From Cupriavidus pauculus (lineage in GTDB: Bacteria; Pseudomonadota; Gammaproteobacteria; Burkholderiales; Burkholderiaceae): DNA of 64,000 bases. Positions within the stretch are counted from its first letter, which is position 1, and each line of letters opens with the position of its first letter. A program made the translations under genes and the position numbers. A model generated the notes under the pieces. It searched no databases and had not been told where the DNA came from. It was given only the letters and a program-made list of their open reading frames with translations. This document shows positions 1-9,103 of this stretch, one piece after another. The DNA lies in the NCBI RefSeq assembly GCF_002858765.1, contig NZ_PJRP01000001.1, forward strand, positions 627,356 to 691,355, in the 5' to 3' direction.

Positions 1-910
1 GGCGGCGGCGCGCCAGTTCGGCGGGCAGGCTGACCGGCAGGGTCTCGGGCAGGTGCAGGTCTTCGAGCCGGAACTCGGGCAGTTGCGCGCTGCCCGGGGT
101 CTGTCCCGTGTAGACGGCCAGCTGGTGGCGCGCGGCATCAAGCTGTTGCGACAGCCCCGGCACCAGCGCCTGCGTCTGCGCCAGTTCGGACTGCTGCCGC
201 TGCACGTCCACGCGGGCCACGCCGCCGGCCTTCAGCCGCTGTTGCATGATGCCAAGCTGGCGCTGCTGCGCTTCGGCGATGGCCACCGTATCGGCAAGTT
301 GCGCGCGCAGCCCGGCCTCGCGGATCGCCGTAGTGGCCACGTTCGCGGCCAGCGACAGGCGGGCCGCCTCAAGCTCGTAGCGCTGGTAATCCACGGCGGC
401 GCGCAGGCCTTCGAGTTCGCGCCGTTGCCCGCCGAACAGGTCCAGCGCGTAGGACACCTGCACGCTGGCGTTGTAGAGCGTGAACGGCCCTGGGCTCGGA
501 AACTGCGTGATGCCGACGGAGGTCAGGTCCACCTGCTGGCGCGTGGTGTTCAGTTTGGCATCGACCTGCGGAAACTGGGTGGCGCCGGTGCGCGCGGCCA
601 GGTTCTCCTGGGCTTCGCGCAGGCGGGCGCGCGCCTGGGTCAGCGTGGGGCTGCTGGCCAGTGCGATGCGTACCGTTTCATCGAGTTGCGGATTGCCGAA
701 CAGCGTCCACCATTGGGCGGGCACGTCGCCGGCCTGCAGCGTTTGCGTGGGATAGCCCGCAGCCGGCATCTGCAGCGGCTGCGGGCCGGCCGTGTAGCGC
801 GCGTCGGTGGGGGCGTCGGGGGTGCGGAAATCGGGGCCGACCGCGCAACCGGCAACCAGCAGCGCGGAAAGCGCGGCGACCGAAGCGAGCAGGGTGGGGA
901 ACGTACGCAT
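1..910 (-). CDS. Outer-membrane efflux lipoprotein, NodT family (partial)
   Basis: Outer-membrane channel of a tripartite efflux pump (OEP/TolC superfamily, NodT branch). The ATG at 910 opens a lipoprotein signal with lipobox LVAGC (Cys22) followed by AVGPDF, the usual start of mature NodT-type proteins. About 303 residues are visible, rich in the long alpha-helical Gln/Ala/Leu/Arg pattern of the periplasmic barrel (for example QARARLREAQENLAAR). The remaining third of a normal 450-500 residue protein lies beyond the window start. It begins 16 bp after the permease stop and is last in the TetR-HlyD-ABC-permease operon, so it most likely exports the same substrate. The substrate is unknown. 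Confidence 0.9.
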   Translation of the reverse strand, partial: MRTFPTLLASVAALSALLVAGCAVGPDFRTPDAPTDARYTAGPQPLQMPAAGYPTQTLQAGDVPAQWWTLFGNPQLDETVRIALASSPTLTQARARLREAQENLAARTGATQFPQVDAKLNTTRQQVDLTSVGITQFPSPGPFTLYNASVQVSYALDLFGGQRRELEGLRAAVDYQRYELEAARLSLAANVATTAIREAGLRAQLADTVAIAEAQQRQLGIMQQRLKAGGVARVDVQRQQSELAQTQALVPGLSQQLDAARHQLAVYTGQTPGSAQLPEFRLEDLHLPETLPVSLPAELARRR

Positions 911-926
911 GGCGGGGCTCCGCGTG

Positions 927-2105
927 TCAGTCGAGCGTGCGCTTGTAGAAGCGAACGGCGATGCCCATGACGATGACCGTGAACAGCGCCACGGGCCAGA
1001 CGTTGGGCCAGAGTTCGGTCCAGCCGCTGCCCTTGAGCATGATGCTGCGGACCATCCGGTTGAAATAGGTCATCGGCAGCACGTTGCCGATCCACTGTGC
1101 CCACGTCGGCATGCCGGCGAACGGGAACATGAAGCCGGACAGCAGGATGTTCGGCAGGAAGTAGAAGAACGTCAGTTGCACCGCCTGCAGCTGATTGCTG
1201 GCCAGCGACGACAGCGTGATGCCCACCGTCAGGTTGGCCGCGATGAACAGCAGCGTGGCCAGGTACACCGCCAGCACCGAGCCCAGGAACGGCACGGAGA
1301 ACACATAGTGCGCGGCCAGCACGATGATGGTGGCCTGGATCAGGCCGATGAAGATGTACGGGACGATCTTGCCCGAGATGACCTCGACGGGCTGCACCGG
1401 CGTGGCCAGCAGGTTTTCCATCGTGCCGCGCTCGCGTTCGCGCGTCATGGCCAGGCCCGTCATCATGACCATCGTCATCGTCAGGATGGTGCCCATCAAC
1501 CCAGGCACGATGTTGTACTGCGTGATGCCTTCCGGGTTGTACAGGCGATGCACGTTCACGTCGAAGGCCGGTTTGCCGCCGGCCAGCGGCGCCAGCGCAC
1601 CCTTGAGGTCGATGCGCGCGACGGTGTCCGGCAACTGCGACAGCGCCGCGATGGCCTGGCCCGTGGCCGACGGGTCGGTGGCATCGGCTTCCACCAGGAT
1701 CTGGGGACGGTCGCCATGCAGCAGCCGCCGCGAGAAGTCGTGCGGGATGTTGACCACGAACTGCACGTCGCCCCGCAGCAGCGCCTCGCGGCCCGCGGCC
1801 TCGTCGGGCATCGTGCGCACCACGCGGAAGTACGTGGAGTTTTCCATCGCCGCGATGAACGTGCGCGAGAAGTCGCTGTGCTCCGCGACGATCACCGCCG
1901 TGGGCATGTGGCGCGGATCGCTGTTGATGGCGAAGCCGAACAGCAGCAACTGCACGATGGGCAGGGCCACGATCATGCCGAACGTGATGCGGTCGCGGCG
2001 CAGTTGCAGGAATTCCTTCAGCACGATGCTCCACCAGCGCTGCAGCGAGAAAGCAGTGTGCGGCGAGCGCCTGGTCGCGCGCGAGGGCTGGCGCGCGGCG
2101 CTCAT
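927..2105 (-). CDS. ABC-2 type efflux permease (YbhS/YbhR-like)
   Basis: Inner-membrane permease of an ABC exporter, 392 residues. One membrane segment lies near residues 40-60 (MIVALPIVQLLLFGFAI), then a periplasmic domain of about 120 residues, then about five membrane segments between 190 and 385, the standard ABC2_membrane arrangement. The conserved TRERERGTMENLL stretch before the second membrane block is typical of this family. Its ATG overlaps the ATPase stop by 4 bp, so the two are translationally coupled. E. coli ybhSR encodes two permeases; only one is present here, so the channel is probably a homodimer (inference). Confidence 0.9.
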   Translation of the reverse strand: MSAARQPSRATRRSPHTAFSLQRWWSIVLKEFLQLRRDRITFGMIVALPIVQLLLFGFAINSDPRHMPTAVIVAEHSDFSRTFIAAMENSTYFRVVRTMPDEAAGREALLRGDVQFVVNIPHDFSRRLLHGDRPQILVEADATDPSATGQAIAALSQLPDTVARIDLKGALAPLAGGKPAFDVNVHRLYNPEGITQYNIVPGLMGTILTMTMVMMTGLAMTRERERGTMENLLATPVQPVEVISGKIVPYIFIGLIQATIIVLAAHYVFSVPFLGSVLAVYLATLLFIAANLTVGITLSSLASNQLQAVQLTFFYFLPNILLSGFMFPFAGMPTWAQWIGNVLPMTYFNRMVRSIMLKGSGWTELWPNVWPVALFTVIVMGIAVRFYKRTLD

Positions 2106-3145
2106 GACGACTCCTTGCGGCCGTGCGCGGCCTTCTTCGGCGGCGGGGCGGCCATGTTGTCCTGCGCGCCGCCCATCATGTGGATGAACACGTCTTCGAG
2201 GCTGGTCTCGGTCTGCACGAGGCGGTGGTCGGCGCCAGCATATTGCCGGAGCGTCTGCTCCAGTTGCGCGGCGTCCTTGCCGGTCACGTGCAGCGCGGTG
2301 CCGAATGCCACGGTCTGGTCCACGCCGGGCTTGCCCTGCAGCTGCGCGGACAGTTCGGCCAGGTTGTCACCCTCGACGCTCCAGGTGCTCAGGTGCTGGC
2401 TGGCCACGACTTCATCGGACGTGCCCTGGGCCAGCAGCTTGCCGTAGGCGATATAGGCGAGCTTGTGGCAGCGCTCGGCCTCGTCCATGTAGTGCGTGCT
2501 GACCAGCACCGAAATGCCGCGCGCGGCCAGTTGGTGAAGCTGTTCCCAGAAGTCGCGGCGCGCCTTGGGGTCGACGCCGGCGGTGGGTTCGTCGAGCAGC
2601 AGCAGTTGCGGCTCGTGCAGCAGGCACGCGGCCAGCGCCAGCCGCTGCTTCCAGCCGCCGGACAGCGAGCCGGCCAGCTGCTCGGCGCGCGACTGCAGGC
2701 CCAGGTCTTCCAGCGCGCGCGCCACCACGTCCTTGCGGTTGGGCATGTCGTAGACGCGGGCGACGAAATCGAGGTTCTCGCGGATCGACAGGTCTTCCCA
2801 GTACGAGAACCGCTGCGTCATGTAGCCGACGTTGCGCTTGATGTCGGCCGCCTGCTTGAGGATGTCGTAGCCCAGGCAGGTGCCGGAGCCGGAGTCCGGC
2901 GTCAGCAGGCCGCACATCATGCGGATCGACGTGGTCTTGCCGCTGCCGTTCGGCCCCAGGAAGCCGAAGATCTCGCCGCGGGCCACCTGCATGGTCAGGT
3001 TGTTGACCACGTGCTTGTCGCCGAAATGCTTGTTGAGATCGTGTACGTCGATGACGAGTTCGCCGTTGCGGTGGCCATTGCCATGGCCATTGCCGTCGTT
3101 GGCTGCCTTGCCGTTGCCAAGTCCGCCGGTGGCCTGCGTGTTCAT
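2102..3145 (-). CDS. ABC efflux ATPase (YbhF/DrrA-like)
   Basis: ATP-binding subunit that drives the adjacent permease, 347 residues. Walker [10 protein letters not shown] is at 64-72, signature LSGGWKQRL at 161-169, Walker B LLLLDEP at 181-187, and a DrrA-type C-terminal domain follows. I chose the ATG at 3145 because it overlaps the HlyD stop by 4 bp (ATGA); the frame stays open further upstream but only inside the HlyD gene. Residues 8-28 are an unusual Asn/Gly/His-rich low-complexity tract, encoded by a short repeat of gccatt/ccattgc units near 3071-3105. E. coli YbhF has two fused ATPase domains; this protein has one. Confidence 0.92.
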   Translation of the reverse strand: MNTQATGGLGNGKAANDGNGHGNGHRNGELVIDVHDLNKHFGDKHVVNNLTMQVARGEIFGFLGPNGSGKTTSIRMMCGLLTPDSGSGTCLGYDILKQAADIKRNVGYMTQRFSYWEDLSIRENLDFVARVYDMPNRKDVVARALEDLGLQSRAEQLAGSLSGGWKQRLALAACLLHEPQLLLLDEPTAGVDPKARRDFWEQLHQLAARGISVLVSTHYMDEAERCHKLAYIAYGKLLAQGTSDEVVASQHLSTWSVEGDNLAELSAQLQGKPGVDQTVAFGTALHVTGKDAAQLEQTLRQYAGADHRLVQTETSLEDVFIHMMGGAQDNMAAPPPKKAAHGRKESS

Positions 3146-4113
3146 GATTGCGTCACCTCCACCGGCTGGCCGGGACGCAGCTTCGGCGCGTCGGCGGCGC
3201 TGGGGCGGGCCTCGATCAGGAACACGAGCTTGCGGCGGGTTTCGTTGCTGTAGATGACGGGCGGCGTGTACTCGGCCTCGTTCGATACATAGGTGACCTT
3301 GGCGGCCACGGGCGCCGCGCAGCCATCGCAATGGATGGTGATGGCCTGGCCGTTCTTCAGCGACCCGACCACGGCCTCGGGCACGTAGAAGCGCACCTTG
3401 ACGTTGCCGGGCGGCAGCATGCGCACCACGGCGCTGCCCGCGGGCACCCATTCGCCGGGGCGGAACGGCACGTCGTAGACCAGTCCGGACACCGTGGCAT
3501 TGACCGACTTGCGCGACAGCTTCCACTCGGCTTGCGCCAGCGCGGCGCGAGCGGCATCGATCTGCGCGCTTTGCGCGGCCAGCTGGTCCTTGCGGCCGGG
3601 CAGCCGGGCCACGTCGATATCGCGCTGCAGTTCGCGCACGCGGGCGGCGTCGGCGTCGGCCGTGGCGCGGCTTTCGTCGAGCTGCGCCTTCGAGATGCCG
3701 CCGATGTCGAACTGCGCCTCGTCGCGCTTGCGCTGGGCGGCACTGCGTCCGGCCTGTGCCTGGGCCTGTACCAGTTGCGCCTGGTTGACGGCCACTTCCA
3801 CGGGGCGCTTGCCGGTCTGGATGTCGGCCAGCTGGGCCTCGGCCACGCGCACCTGTTCGGCGGCCTGCTGGCGTGCGGCGCGTTCGTCGTCGGATTCCAG
3901 CACGAACAATGGCGCGCCGCTGCTGACCTGCTGGCCGCGATCGACCGACAGCGTTTCGAGGCGGCCGGCGAACGGCGAGGCCACGGCGACGAACTCGCCT
4001 TCCACATAGCCCTGCCAGGTCGAGGGCTTGTCATGGCTGCAGGCGGCGAGCATCGGCAGGGACATGGCGGCCAGCAGCAGGGGCCAGGTGCGGTTCGGGA
4101 TGGGAAGCATCAT
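3142..4113 (-). CDS. HlyD/YbhG-type periplasmic adaptor lipoprotein
   Basis: Membrane-fusion protein linking the inner-membrane ABC exporter to the outer-membrane channel, 323 residues. The N-terminus is a lipoprotein signal with lipobox LAAC (Cys25), so it is probably lipid-anchored in the inner membrane. It then shows the two halves of the biotinyl/lipoyl-like domain (around 35-75 and 195-230) flanking an Ala/Gln/Arg-rich coiled-coil hairpin (about 80-190), and a beta-barrel near 235-310. The order matches E. coli YbhG. The stop overlaps the ATPase start by 4 bp, and its ATG overlaps the TetR stop region by 4 bp. Confidence 0.9.
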   Translation of the reverse strand: MMLPIPNRTWPLLLAAMSLPMLAACSHDKPSTWQGYVEGEFVAVASPFAGRLETLSVDRGQQVSSGAPLFVLESDDERAARQQAAEQVRVAEAQLADIQTGKRPVEVAVNQAQLVQAQAQAGRSAAQRKRDEAQFDIGGISKAQLDESRATADADAARVRELQRDIDVARLPGRKDQLAAQSAQIDAARAALAQAEWKLSRKSVNATVSGLVYDVPFRPGEWVPAGSAVVRMLPPGNVKVRFYVPEAVVGSLKNGQAITIHCDGCAAPVAAKVTYVSNEAEYTPPVIYSNETRRKLVFLIEARPSAADAPKLRPGQPVEVTQS

Positions 4114-4808
4114 GCGGGCTCCGGGATACCGGGTTCAGGGCGGGCGTTGGACGGCACGGACAGCCCGTGGCCCAGCAGAGCGGTGACGTGGCGCACCAGC
4201 GTGTCGGTGTCGATGTCGGCGGCGCCGGGCAGGGCGCGCCAGATATGCGTGGTGGCCAGCGGCAGCAGCGTCAGGCCGATCAGCGACACCATGACCAGCG
4301 CCGGCTCCAGGCCAGGATTGAGCTGCCCCTGCGCATGGGCGGCCGCCAGGGGGCTGGCGATCAGATGCGCGCGTTGCAGGGCCACCCGCTGCAGCAGGCG
4401 CTCGCGCAACTGGCCTTCCGTGCCGACGATCTCGCGTATCCACAGGCCCGGGAACCACGGCGTGGCCGACGCCGTGCGGATCAACTGCTCCGCCAGCGCC
4501 TGGATACGGGCGACGGGGTCAGACGGGCCGGCTTGCAGGGTGCCGAATACGTGCTCGATCAGGGGCTGGACCCGTTCCTCGAAGATGGCGTCGAGCAGCG
4601 CGTCGCGGTCGCGAAAGTAGTAATGCACCAGGGCGGGCGTGACGCCGGCTTCGGCGGCGATGGCCTTGGTCGAGGTGGCCGCTACGCCATGGCTGGCGAA
4701 CAGCGTGACGGCGGCATCGATCAGGCGATCGCGCTGGCCAGCGTCGGCAGCCTGCGCGGCAGGGCGGCCGGGGCGGCGCGGGGAATCGGTCGGCGGGCGG
4801 TTGGGCAT
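4110..4808 (-). CDS. TetR-family regulator of the efflux operon (CecR-like)
   Basis: DNA-binding repressor, 232 residues from the ATG at 4808. A TTG 15 codons upstream (4853) is in frame but has no ribosome site. The HTH lies at about residues 25-70, with the family signature AGVTPALVHYYFRDRDALLDA. The C-terminal ligand domain resembles the CecR/DUF1956 group. It is the first gene of the efflux operon, with a 4-bp overlap to the HlyD gene, as E. coli cecR is for ybhGFSR. Autoregulation through the AT-rich dyad at 4877-4894 is likely (inference). The ligand is unknown. Confidence 0.88.
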   Translation of the reverse strand: MPNRPPTDSPRRPGRPAAQAADAGQRDRLIDAAVTLFASHGVAATSTKAIAAEAGVTPALVHYYFRDRDALLDAIFEERVQPLIEHVFGTLQAGPSDPVARIQALAEQLIRTASATPWFPGLWIREIVGTEGQLRERLLQRVALQRAHLIASPLAAAHAQGQLNPGLEPALVMVSLIGLTLLPLATTHIWRALPGAADIDTDTLVRHVTALLGHGLSVPSNARPEPGIPEPA

Positions 4809-4876
4809 CGAAACCAGTCCGGGGAAGACATCGGAGAGTCGTCTGGGAGCCAAAAAACGGCAGGGCTCCGGTCAAT

Positions 4877-4894
4877 ATTAATTTTCGGATTAAT
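4877..4894. promoter_or_regulatory. Candidate TetR operator: ATTAAT-N6-ATTAAT
   Basis: Two copies of the self-complementary hexamer ATTAAT separated by TTTCGG, about 70 bp upstream of the TetR start and 180 bp upstream of the porin start. The surrounding 30 bp (4874-4899) is strikingly AT-rich in a GC-rich chromosome. It is placed for repression of the leftward efflux operon and may also affect the rightward porin. Binding is inferred only from position and symmetry. Confidence 0.45.
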
Positions 4895-4919
4895 TAATAC
4901 AAGGACGGTTACAACGTCG

Positions 4920-4939
4920 GCTTTGCGCCACCGCAAAGC
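4920..4939. repeat. 8-bp hairpin in the TetR-porin intergenic region
   Basis: GCTTTGCG (4920-4927) and its exact complement CGCAAAGC (4932-4939) flank a CCAC loop. No T-run follows, so it is not an intrinsic terminator. It lies in the probable porin leader or promoter area and could be an operator or a leader-RNA hairpin. Confidence 0.4.
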
Positions 4940-5071
4940 GTTGATAAAACAAGCGTTGGCGGAATGCTGCGTCGCAGCAAAACAAGGTAGACATGTCATG
5001 TGGGCTTGGCTATGCTCGCGCCTGTCAAGAAGGGTGCCCGTAGGTGGTGCATCCGCATCCCGGGTTTTCCT

Positions 5072-6511
5072 ATGCAGCGTTTCCGTTTCCTGGCCGCCGT
5101 GTTGCAGCCGCGCCCGCGCTTTGTCCGTCAGCTTGCCGCCTGGATGGTGGCGAGTACGGCCTTGCCGTGGGCGGCGCACGCGCAGGAAACGACGCCCGCG
5201 GACGCCCTGACCGCTCCCGCCGCTCCGACCGTCACCGCGCCGGCAGCCAGCGTGCCGCTTGTGAACGATATGGAGAGCCCGTTCGCATTTCACGGGCAGA
5301 CCACCTACATCTGGCAGCGTAAGCCCGCGTTCAGCGCGCCGTATTCGGGCGAGAACAGCCTGACGCCCGATCGTGCCAAGAGCTACTCGTTCACGGCCAC
5401 GTTCGACCTGGGACTGCGGCTGTGGAAGGGCGCCGAATTCCACCTCAACCCCGAGGTGGCGCAGGGCGTGCCGTTTTCCGACCTGCACGGCATGGGCGGC
5501 CTGTCGAACGGCGAACTGGCCAAGACGGCCAGCACGACCCCGAAGGTCTATCGCGCGCGCGCCTTTATCCGGCAGTACTGGGGCCTGGGCGGCGGCGATG
5601 AGACGCTGGAATCCGATTTCAACCAGTTCGCGCGCACGGTGGACAAGCAGCGCCTGGTGCTGACCGCCGGCAACTTCGGCGTGATCGACGTGTTCGACCA
5701 GAACCCGTATGGCTCCGACCCCCGCACGCAGTTCATGAACTGGTCGTTCATGACGCACGGCTCGTGGGACTATCCCGCCGATTCGCGCGGCTATAACTGG
5801 GGCGCGGCGCTCGAATACGTCGGCGATGGCTGGTCGGCGCGTGTGGGCCATTTCCTGCAGCCGATCGAATCGAACGGGCGCGAGCTGGACACCCGGCTGT
5901 TCGAGCACTACGGCCAGATGCTGGAGCTGGAAAAGCGCTACACCATCGCGGAACGGCCCGGCCAGGCGCGCCTGCTGCTATGGCGGAACAAGGCGCGCAT
6001 GGGGGCGTTCAACGACGCCATCGCCTTCGGCCAGGCCAACGGCGTGACGCCCGATGTGGCCGATGTGCGGCGCGAGCACAGCAAGTGGGGCGTGGGGCTG
6101 GCCTTCCTGCAGGAAGTGGCCGACGACGCCGGCGTGTTCCTGCGTGCCAACTGGTCCGACGACAAGACCGAAACCTATGCCTTCACCGAAATCGGCCGGC
6201 AGGTGTCGGCGGGTGGCACGATGAAGGGCGCGAAATGGGGCCGCCCCAAGGACGAGGTGGGTCTGGCCGTGGCCGTGAACATGCTGGGATCGGGGCACCG
6301 CAACTACCTGGCCGCCGGCGGCCTGGGGGCCTTCCTGGGCGATGGCGCGTTGCGCTACGGGCCGGAGCAGATCGTCGAGATCTACTACAGCGTGGCGGTG
6401 TGGAAGACGCTGACGCTGAGCCCGGACTTCCAGTACGTGCGAAACCCGGGCTACAACCGCGACCGCGGACCGGCCAAGTTCATCGGCATCCGCGCCCACG
6501 CGGAGTTCTGA
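5072..6511 (+). CDS. OprB-like carbohydrate-selective porin
   Basis: Outer-membrane beta-barrel porin of the carbohydrate-selective OprB family, 479 residues. I chose the ATG at 5072 because it starts a signal peptide (basic MQRFRF, hydrophobic stretch, cleavage near AHA-QE at about residue 38). A GTG at 5000 is in frame but would put 24 residues in front of the signal. The mature part has alternating amphipathic strands rich in aromatic residues and ends in EF, the C-terminal Phe expected for barrel assembly. NPEVAQGVPFSDLHGMGG and FGVIDVFDQNPYGSDPR are recognisable OprB-type blocks. No sugar transporter is adjacent, so the substrate is not evident. Confidence 0.85.
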   Translation: MQRFRFLAAVLQPRPRFVRQLAAWMVASTALPWAAHAQETTPADALTAPAAPTVTAPAASVPLVNDMESPFAFHGQTTYIWQRKPAFSAPYSGENSLTPDRAKSYSFTATFDLGLRLWKGAEFHLNPEVAQGVPFSDLHGMGGLSNGELAKTASTTPKVYRARAFIRQYWGLGGGDETLESDFNQFARTVDKQRLVLTAGNFGVIDVFDQNPYGSDPRTQFMNWSFMTHGSWDYPADSRGYNWGAALEYVGDGWSARVGHFLQPIESNGRELDTRLFEHYGQMLELEKRYTIAERPGQARLLLWRNKARMGAFNDAIAFGQANGVTPDVADVRREHSKWGVGLAFLQEVADDAGVFLRANWSDDKTETYAFTEIGRQVSAGGTMKGAKWGRPKDEVGLAVAVNMLGSGHRNYLAAGGLGAFLGDGALRYGPEQIVEIYYSVAVWKTLTLSPDFQYVRNPGYNRDRGPAKFIGIRAHAEF

Positions 6512-6536
6512 TGAACCGGCCCGGCCGGCGGCAGTG

Positions 6537-7370
6537 TTACTGCCGCGCGTTGCGCCGGTTGTCCGGCCACGGCGTGTTGAAGTTGGTGCGGAACGGGTTG
6601 ATGTCCAGCCCGCCACGGCGCGTGTAGCGCGCGTAGACGGCCAGCTTCACCGGCTTGCACATGCGCATCACGTCGGTAAAGATCCGCTCCACGCACTGCT
6701 CGTGGAACTCGTTGTGGTTGCGGAACGAGATCAGGTACTTGAGCAGCCCTTCCTGGTCGATCGGTGCGCCCACGTAGCGGATCTGCACGCTGCCCCAGTC
6801 GGGCTGCCCGGTCACCAGGCAGTTCGACTTCAGCAGGTGCGACACCAGCGATTCCTCCACCGGCGATTCATCCTGGTCGGCCTTGAGCAGCGTCGGATCG
6901 GGTTCGTAGACGTCGGTCTCGATGTCCAGGCGATCAAGCAGCAGGCCGTCCAGTTCGCCCATCTTCTGCGTGCCAAGATCCGATTCGGTCACCAGCCGCA
7001 CCTGCACCGTGCCGCCCGTGGCTTCGGACAGGTCGTGATGCAGCAGCTGCTGCAGCGCCTCGGCCGACGCGATCTTGCTCTGGTTGAACGAATTCAGGTA
7101 CAGCTTGAACGACTTCGATTCGACGATGTTCGGCGTATCGGCCGGAATGATGAACGTGGCCAGCGCCACTTGCGGCTTGCCCTTCAGGTTCAGCCACGAC
7201 ACCTCGTAGGCATTCCAGATATCGACACCGAAGAACGGCAGGGCCTTGCCTTCCGGCAGGCCGATCTCCGTGCGCTTGGGCTGGCGCGGGATAGGGAACA
7301 GCAGCGTCGGGTCGTATTCGGTCTTGTAGGCCGAGGGCTTGCCCAGCGGCGAGTGCTCAGGAAGCGTCAT
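6537..7370 (-). CDS. queF: NADPH-dependent 7-cyano-7-deazaguanine reductase
   Basis: Reduces preQ0 to preQ1 in queuosine biosynthesis for tRNA wobble modification; cytoplasmic. The 277-residue length matches the long (E. coli type) QueF made of two tandem T-fold halves. The nucleophile is Cys184 in [13 protein letters not shown] and the proton donor Asp191; the QueF signature ESKSFKLYL is at 84-92. It starts 8 bp after the ilvA stop and is probably co-transcribed, a pairing I recall from other Cupriavidus/Ralstonia chromosomes. It converges on the porin gene, which ends 25 bp away. Confidence 0.97.
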   Translation of the reverse strand: MTLPEHSPLGKPSAYKTEYDPTLLFPIPRQPKRTEIGLPEGKALPFFGVDIWNAYEVSWLNLKGKPQVALATFIIPADTPNIVESKSFKLYLNSFNQSKIASAEALQQLLHHDLSEATGGTVQVRLVTESDLGTQKMGELDGLLLDRLDIETDVYEPDPTLLKADQDESPVEESLVSHLLKSNCLVTGQPDWGSVQIRYVGAPIDQEGLLKYLISFRNHNEFHEQCVERIFTDVMRMCKPVKLAVYARYTRRGGLDINPFRTNFNTPWPDNRRNARQ

Positions 7371-7378
7371 GGTCGGTC

Positions 7379-8914
7379 TCAGGACAGGAACAGCTTGTAG
7401 ACGGGGTTGTCGGTCTCATCCCAGTGTACGTAGCCGAGCGTGGAAAGGAACGTGCGGAATTCGCGCTTTTCGTTCTTGGGGACCTGGATGCCGACCAGGA
7501 TGTTCGACGTGTCCGCGCCCTGGTTCCGGTAGTGGAACAGGCTGATGTTCCAGTTCGGGCTCATGCTCGACAGGAACCGCATCAGGGCGCCGGGACGCTC
7601 CGGAAACTCGAAGCGGTACAGCAGTTCGTCGTGCGCCAGCGGCGAATGGCCGCCCACCATGTAGCGGATGTGCTGCTTGGCCAGTTCGTCGTTGGACAGG
7701 TCCAGCGTGTCAAAGCCATGGCGGCGGAAGTTGGCGGCCATCTTGTCGCTTTCCGCGCGGCTGGCGATCTGCAGGCCCACGAAGATGTGCGCCACGCCGG
7801 TGTCGGCGATGCGGTAGTTGAACTCGGTCACGCTGCGGGTGCCGACCTGTTCGCAGAAGCGCTTGAAGCTGCCGCGTTCCTCGGGGATGGTGACCGCGAA
7901 GATGGCCTCGCGGGCCTCGCCCACTTCGGCACGCTCGGCCACGAAGCGCAGGCGGTCGAAGTTCATGTTGGCGCCGCAGGCAATGGCCACCAGGTGCTGG
8001 CTCTTGAGCTTTTCGCGCTCGGCATAGGCCTTCAGGCCGGCCACGGCCAGCGCGCCGGCCGGCTCCAGGATGCTGCGCGTGTCCTGGAACACATCCTTCA
8101 GGCCCGCGCAGATGGCATCGGTATCCACCAGGATGATCTCGTCCACCAGTTCGCGCGTGATGCGGAAGGTCTCCTTGCCCACCAGCTTCACTGCGGTGCC
8201 GTCCGAGAACAGGCCCACGTCCTTCAGCTCCACGCGCTTGCCGGCGTCCACCGAACGCTTCATCGCGTCGGAATCGAACGTCTGCACGCCGATCACCTTG
8301 ATGTCGGGGCGCACGGCCTTCACGTAGCTGGCAATGCCCGAAATCAGGCCGCCGCCGCCGATGGCCACGAAGATCGCGTGGATCGGGCCCGGGTGCTGGC
8401 GCAGGATCTCCATGGCGATGGTGCCCTGGCCGGCGATGACGTCGGGGTCGTCGAACGGGTGGATGAACGTGAGCTTGTGCTTCTTTTCCAGTTCGGCCGC
8501 GTGCAGGTAGGCATCGCTGTACGAATCGCCATGCAGCACGATCTGCACCCATTCGCCGCCGCGCTCGCGCACGGCGTCGATCTTCACCTGCGGCGTGGTG
8601 GTCGGCATGCAGATCATGGCCTTGCACTGCAGCCGGGCGGCGGACAGGGCCACGCCCTGGGCATGGTTGCCGGCCGAAGCGGCGATCACGCCGCGCTTGA
8701 GTTCCTCGGGCCGCAGCGACGCCATCTTGTTGTACGCCCCGCGCAACTTGAACGAAAACACCGGCTGGGTGTCTTCGCGCTTGAACCAGACCGCGTTGTT
8801 CGTGCGTGCCGACAGCGCGGGGGCGTAGGTCAGTTCGGTCTCCTGTGCCACGTCGTAGACCTTGGCGGTCAGGATCTTCTTCAAATAATCGGGCTTGGCG
8901 GGGGTGCGGGTCAT
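7379..8914 (-). CDS. ilvA: Threonine ammonia-lyase, biosynthetic
   Basis: Pyridoxal-phosphate enzyme that deaminates threonine to 2-oxobutanoate, first step of isoleucine synthesis. The ATG at 8914 gives 511 residues, the size of the long biosynthetic IlvA. The PLP-binding lysine is Lys56 in SFKLRGAYN, and the phosphate-binding Gly-rich loop is in [11 protein letters not shown]. Two ACT-like regulatory domains fill about 330-510, so feedback inhibition by isoleucine is expected. The frame remains open 55 codons upstream of 8914, but this extension has no ribosome site and runs into the otsB promoter region. queF follows. Confidence 0.96.
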   Translation of the reverse strand: MTRTPAKPDYLKKILTAKVYDVAQETELTYAPALSARTNNAVWFKREDTQPVFSFKLRGAYNKMASLRPEELKRGVIAASAGNHAQGVALSAARLQCKAMICMPTTTPQVKIDAVRERGGEWVQIVLHGDSYSDAYLHAAELEKKHKLTFIHPFDDPDVIAGQGTIAMEILRQHPGPIHAIFVAIGGGGLISGIASYVKAVRPDIKVIGVQTFDSDAMKRSVDAGKRVELKDVGLFSDGTAVKLVGKETFRITRELVDEIILVDTDAICAGLKDVFQDTRSILEPAGALAVAGLKAYAEREKLKSQHLVAIACGANMNFDRLRFVAERAEVGEAREAIFAVTIPEERGSFKRFCEQVGTRSVTEFNYRIADTGVAHIFVGLQIASRAESDKMAANFRRHGFDTLDLSNDELAKQHIRYMVGGHSPLAHDELLYRFEFPERPGALMRFLSSMSPNWNISLFHYRNQGADTSNILVGIQVPKNEKREFRTFLSTLGYVHWDETDNPVYKLFLS

Positions 8915-9103
8915 GGTCTGCGAGCGCCACGCTTGGCCGTGGCAAAAAAAGCCGGAAAAATCGGCGGAAACCGCCAATGATAATGGATGGCGCACTTGCG
9001 GGCCCCGGCTTCGCATGGGAGCGCCCCGCGTGCCGCAAGGGCCACTGTTGTAGGACAGCGCCCGGTGGACGCTCGGCAAATCGGCGTGCTACGGTTTCAC
9101 GCG

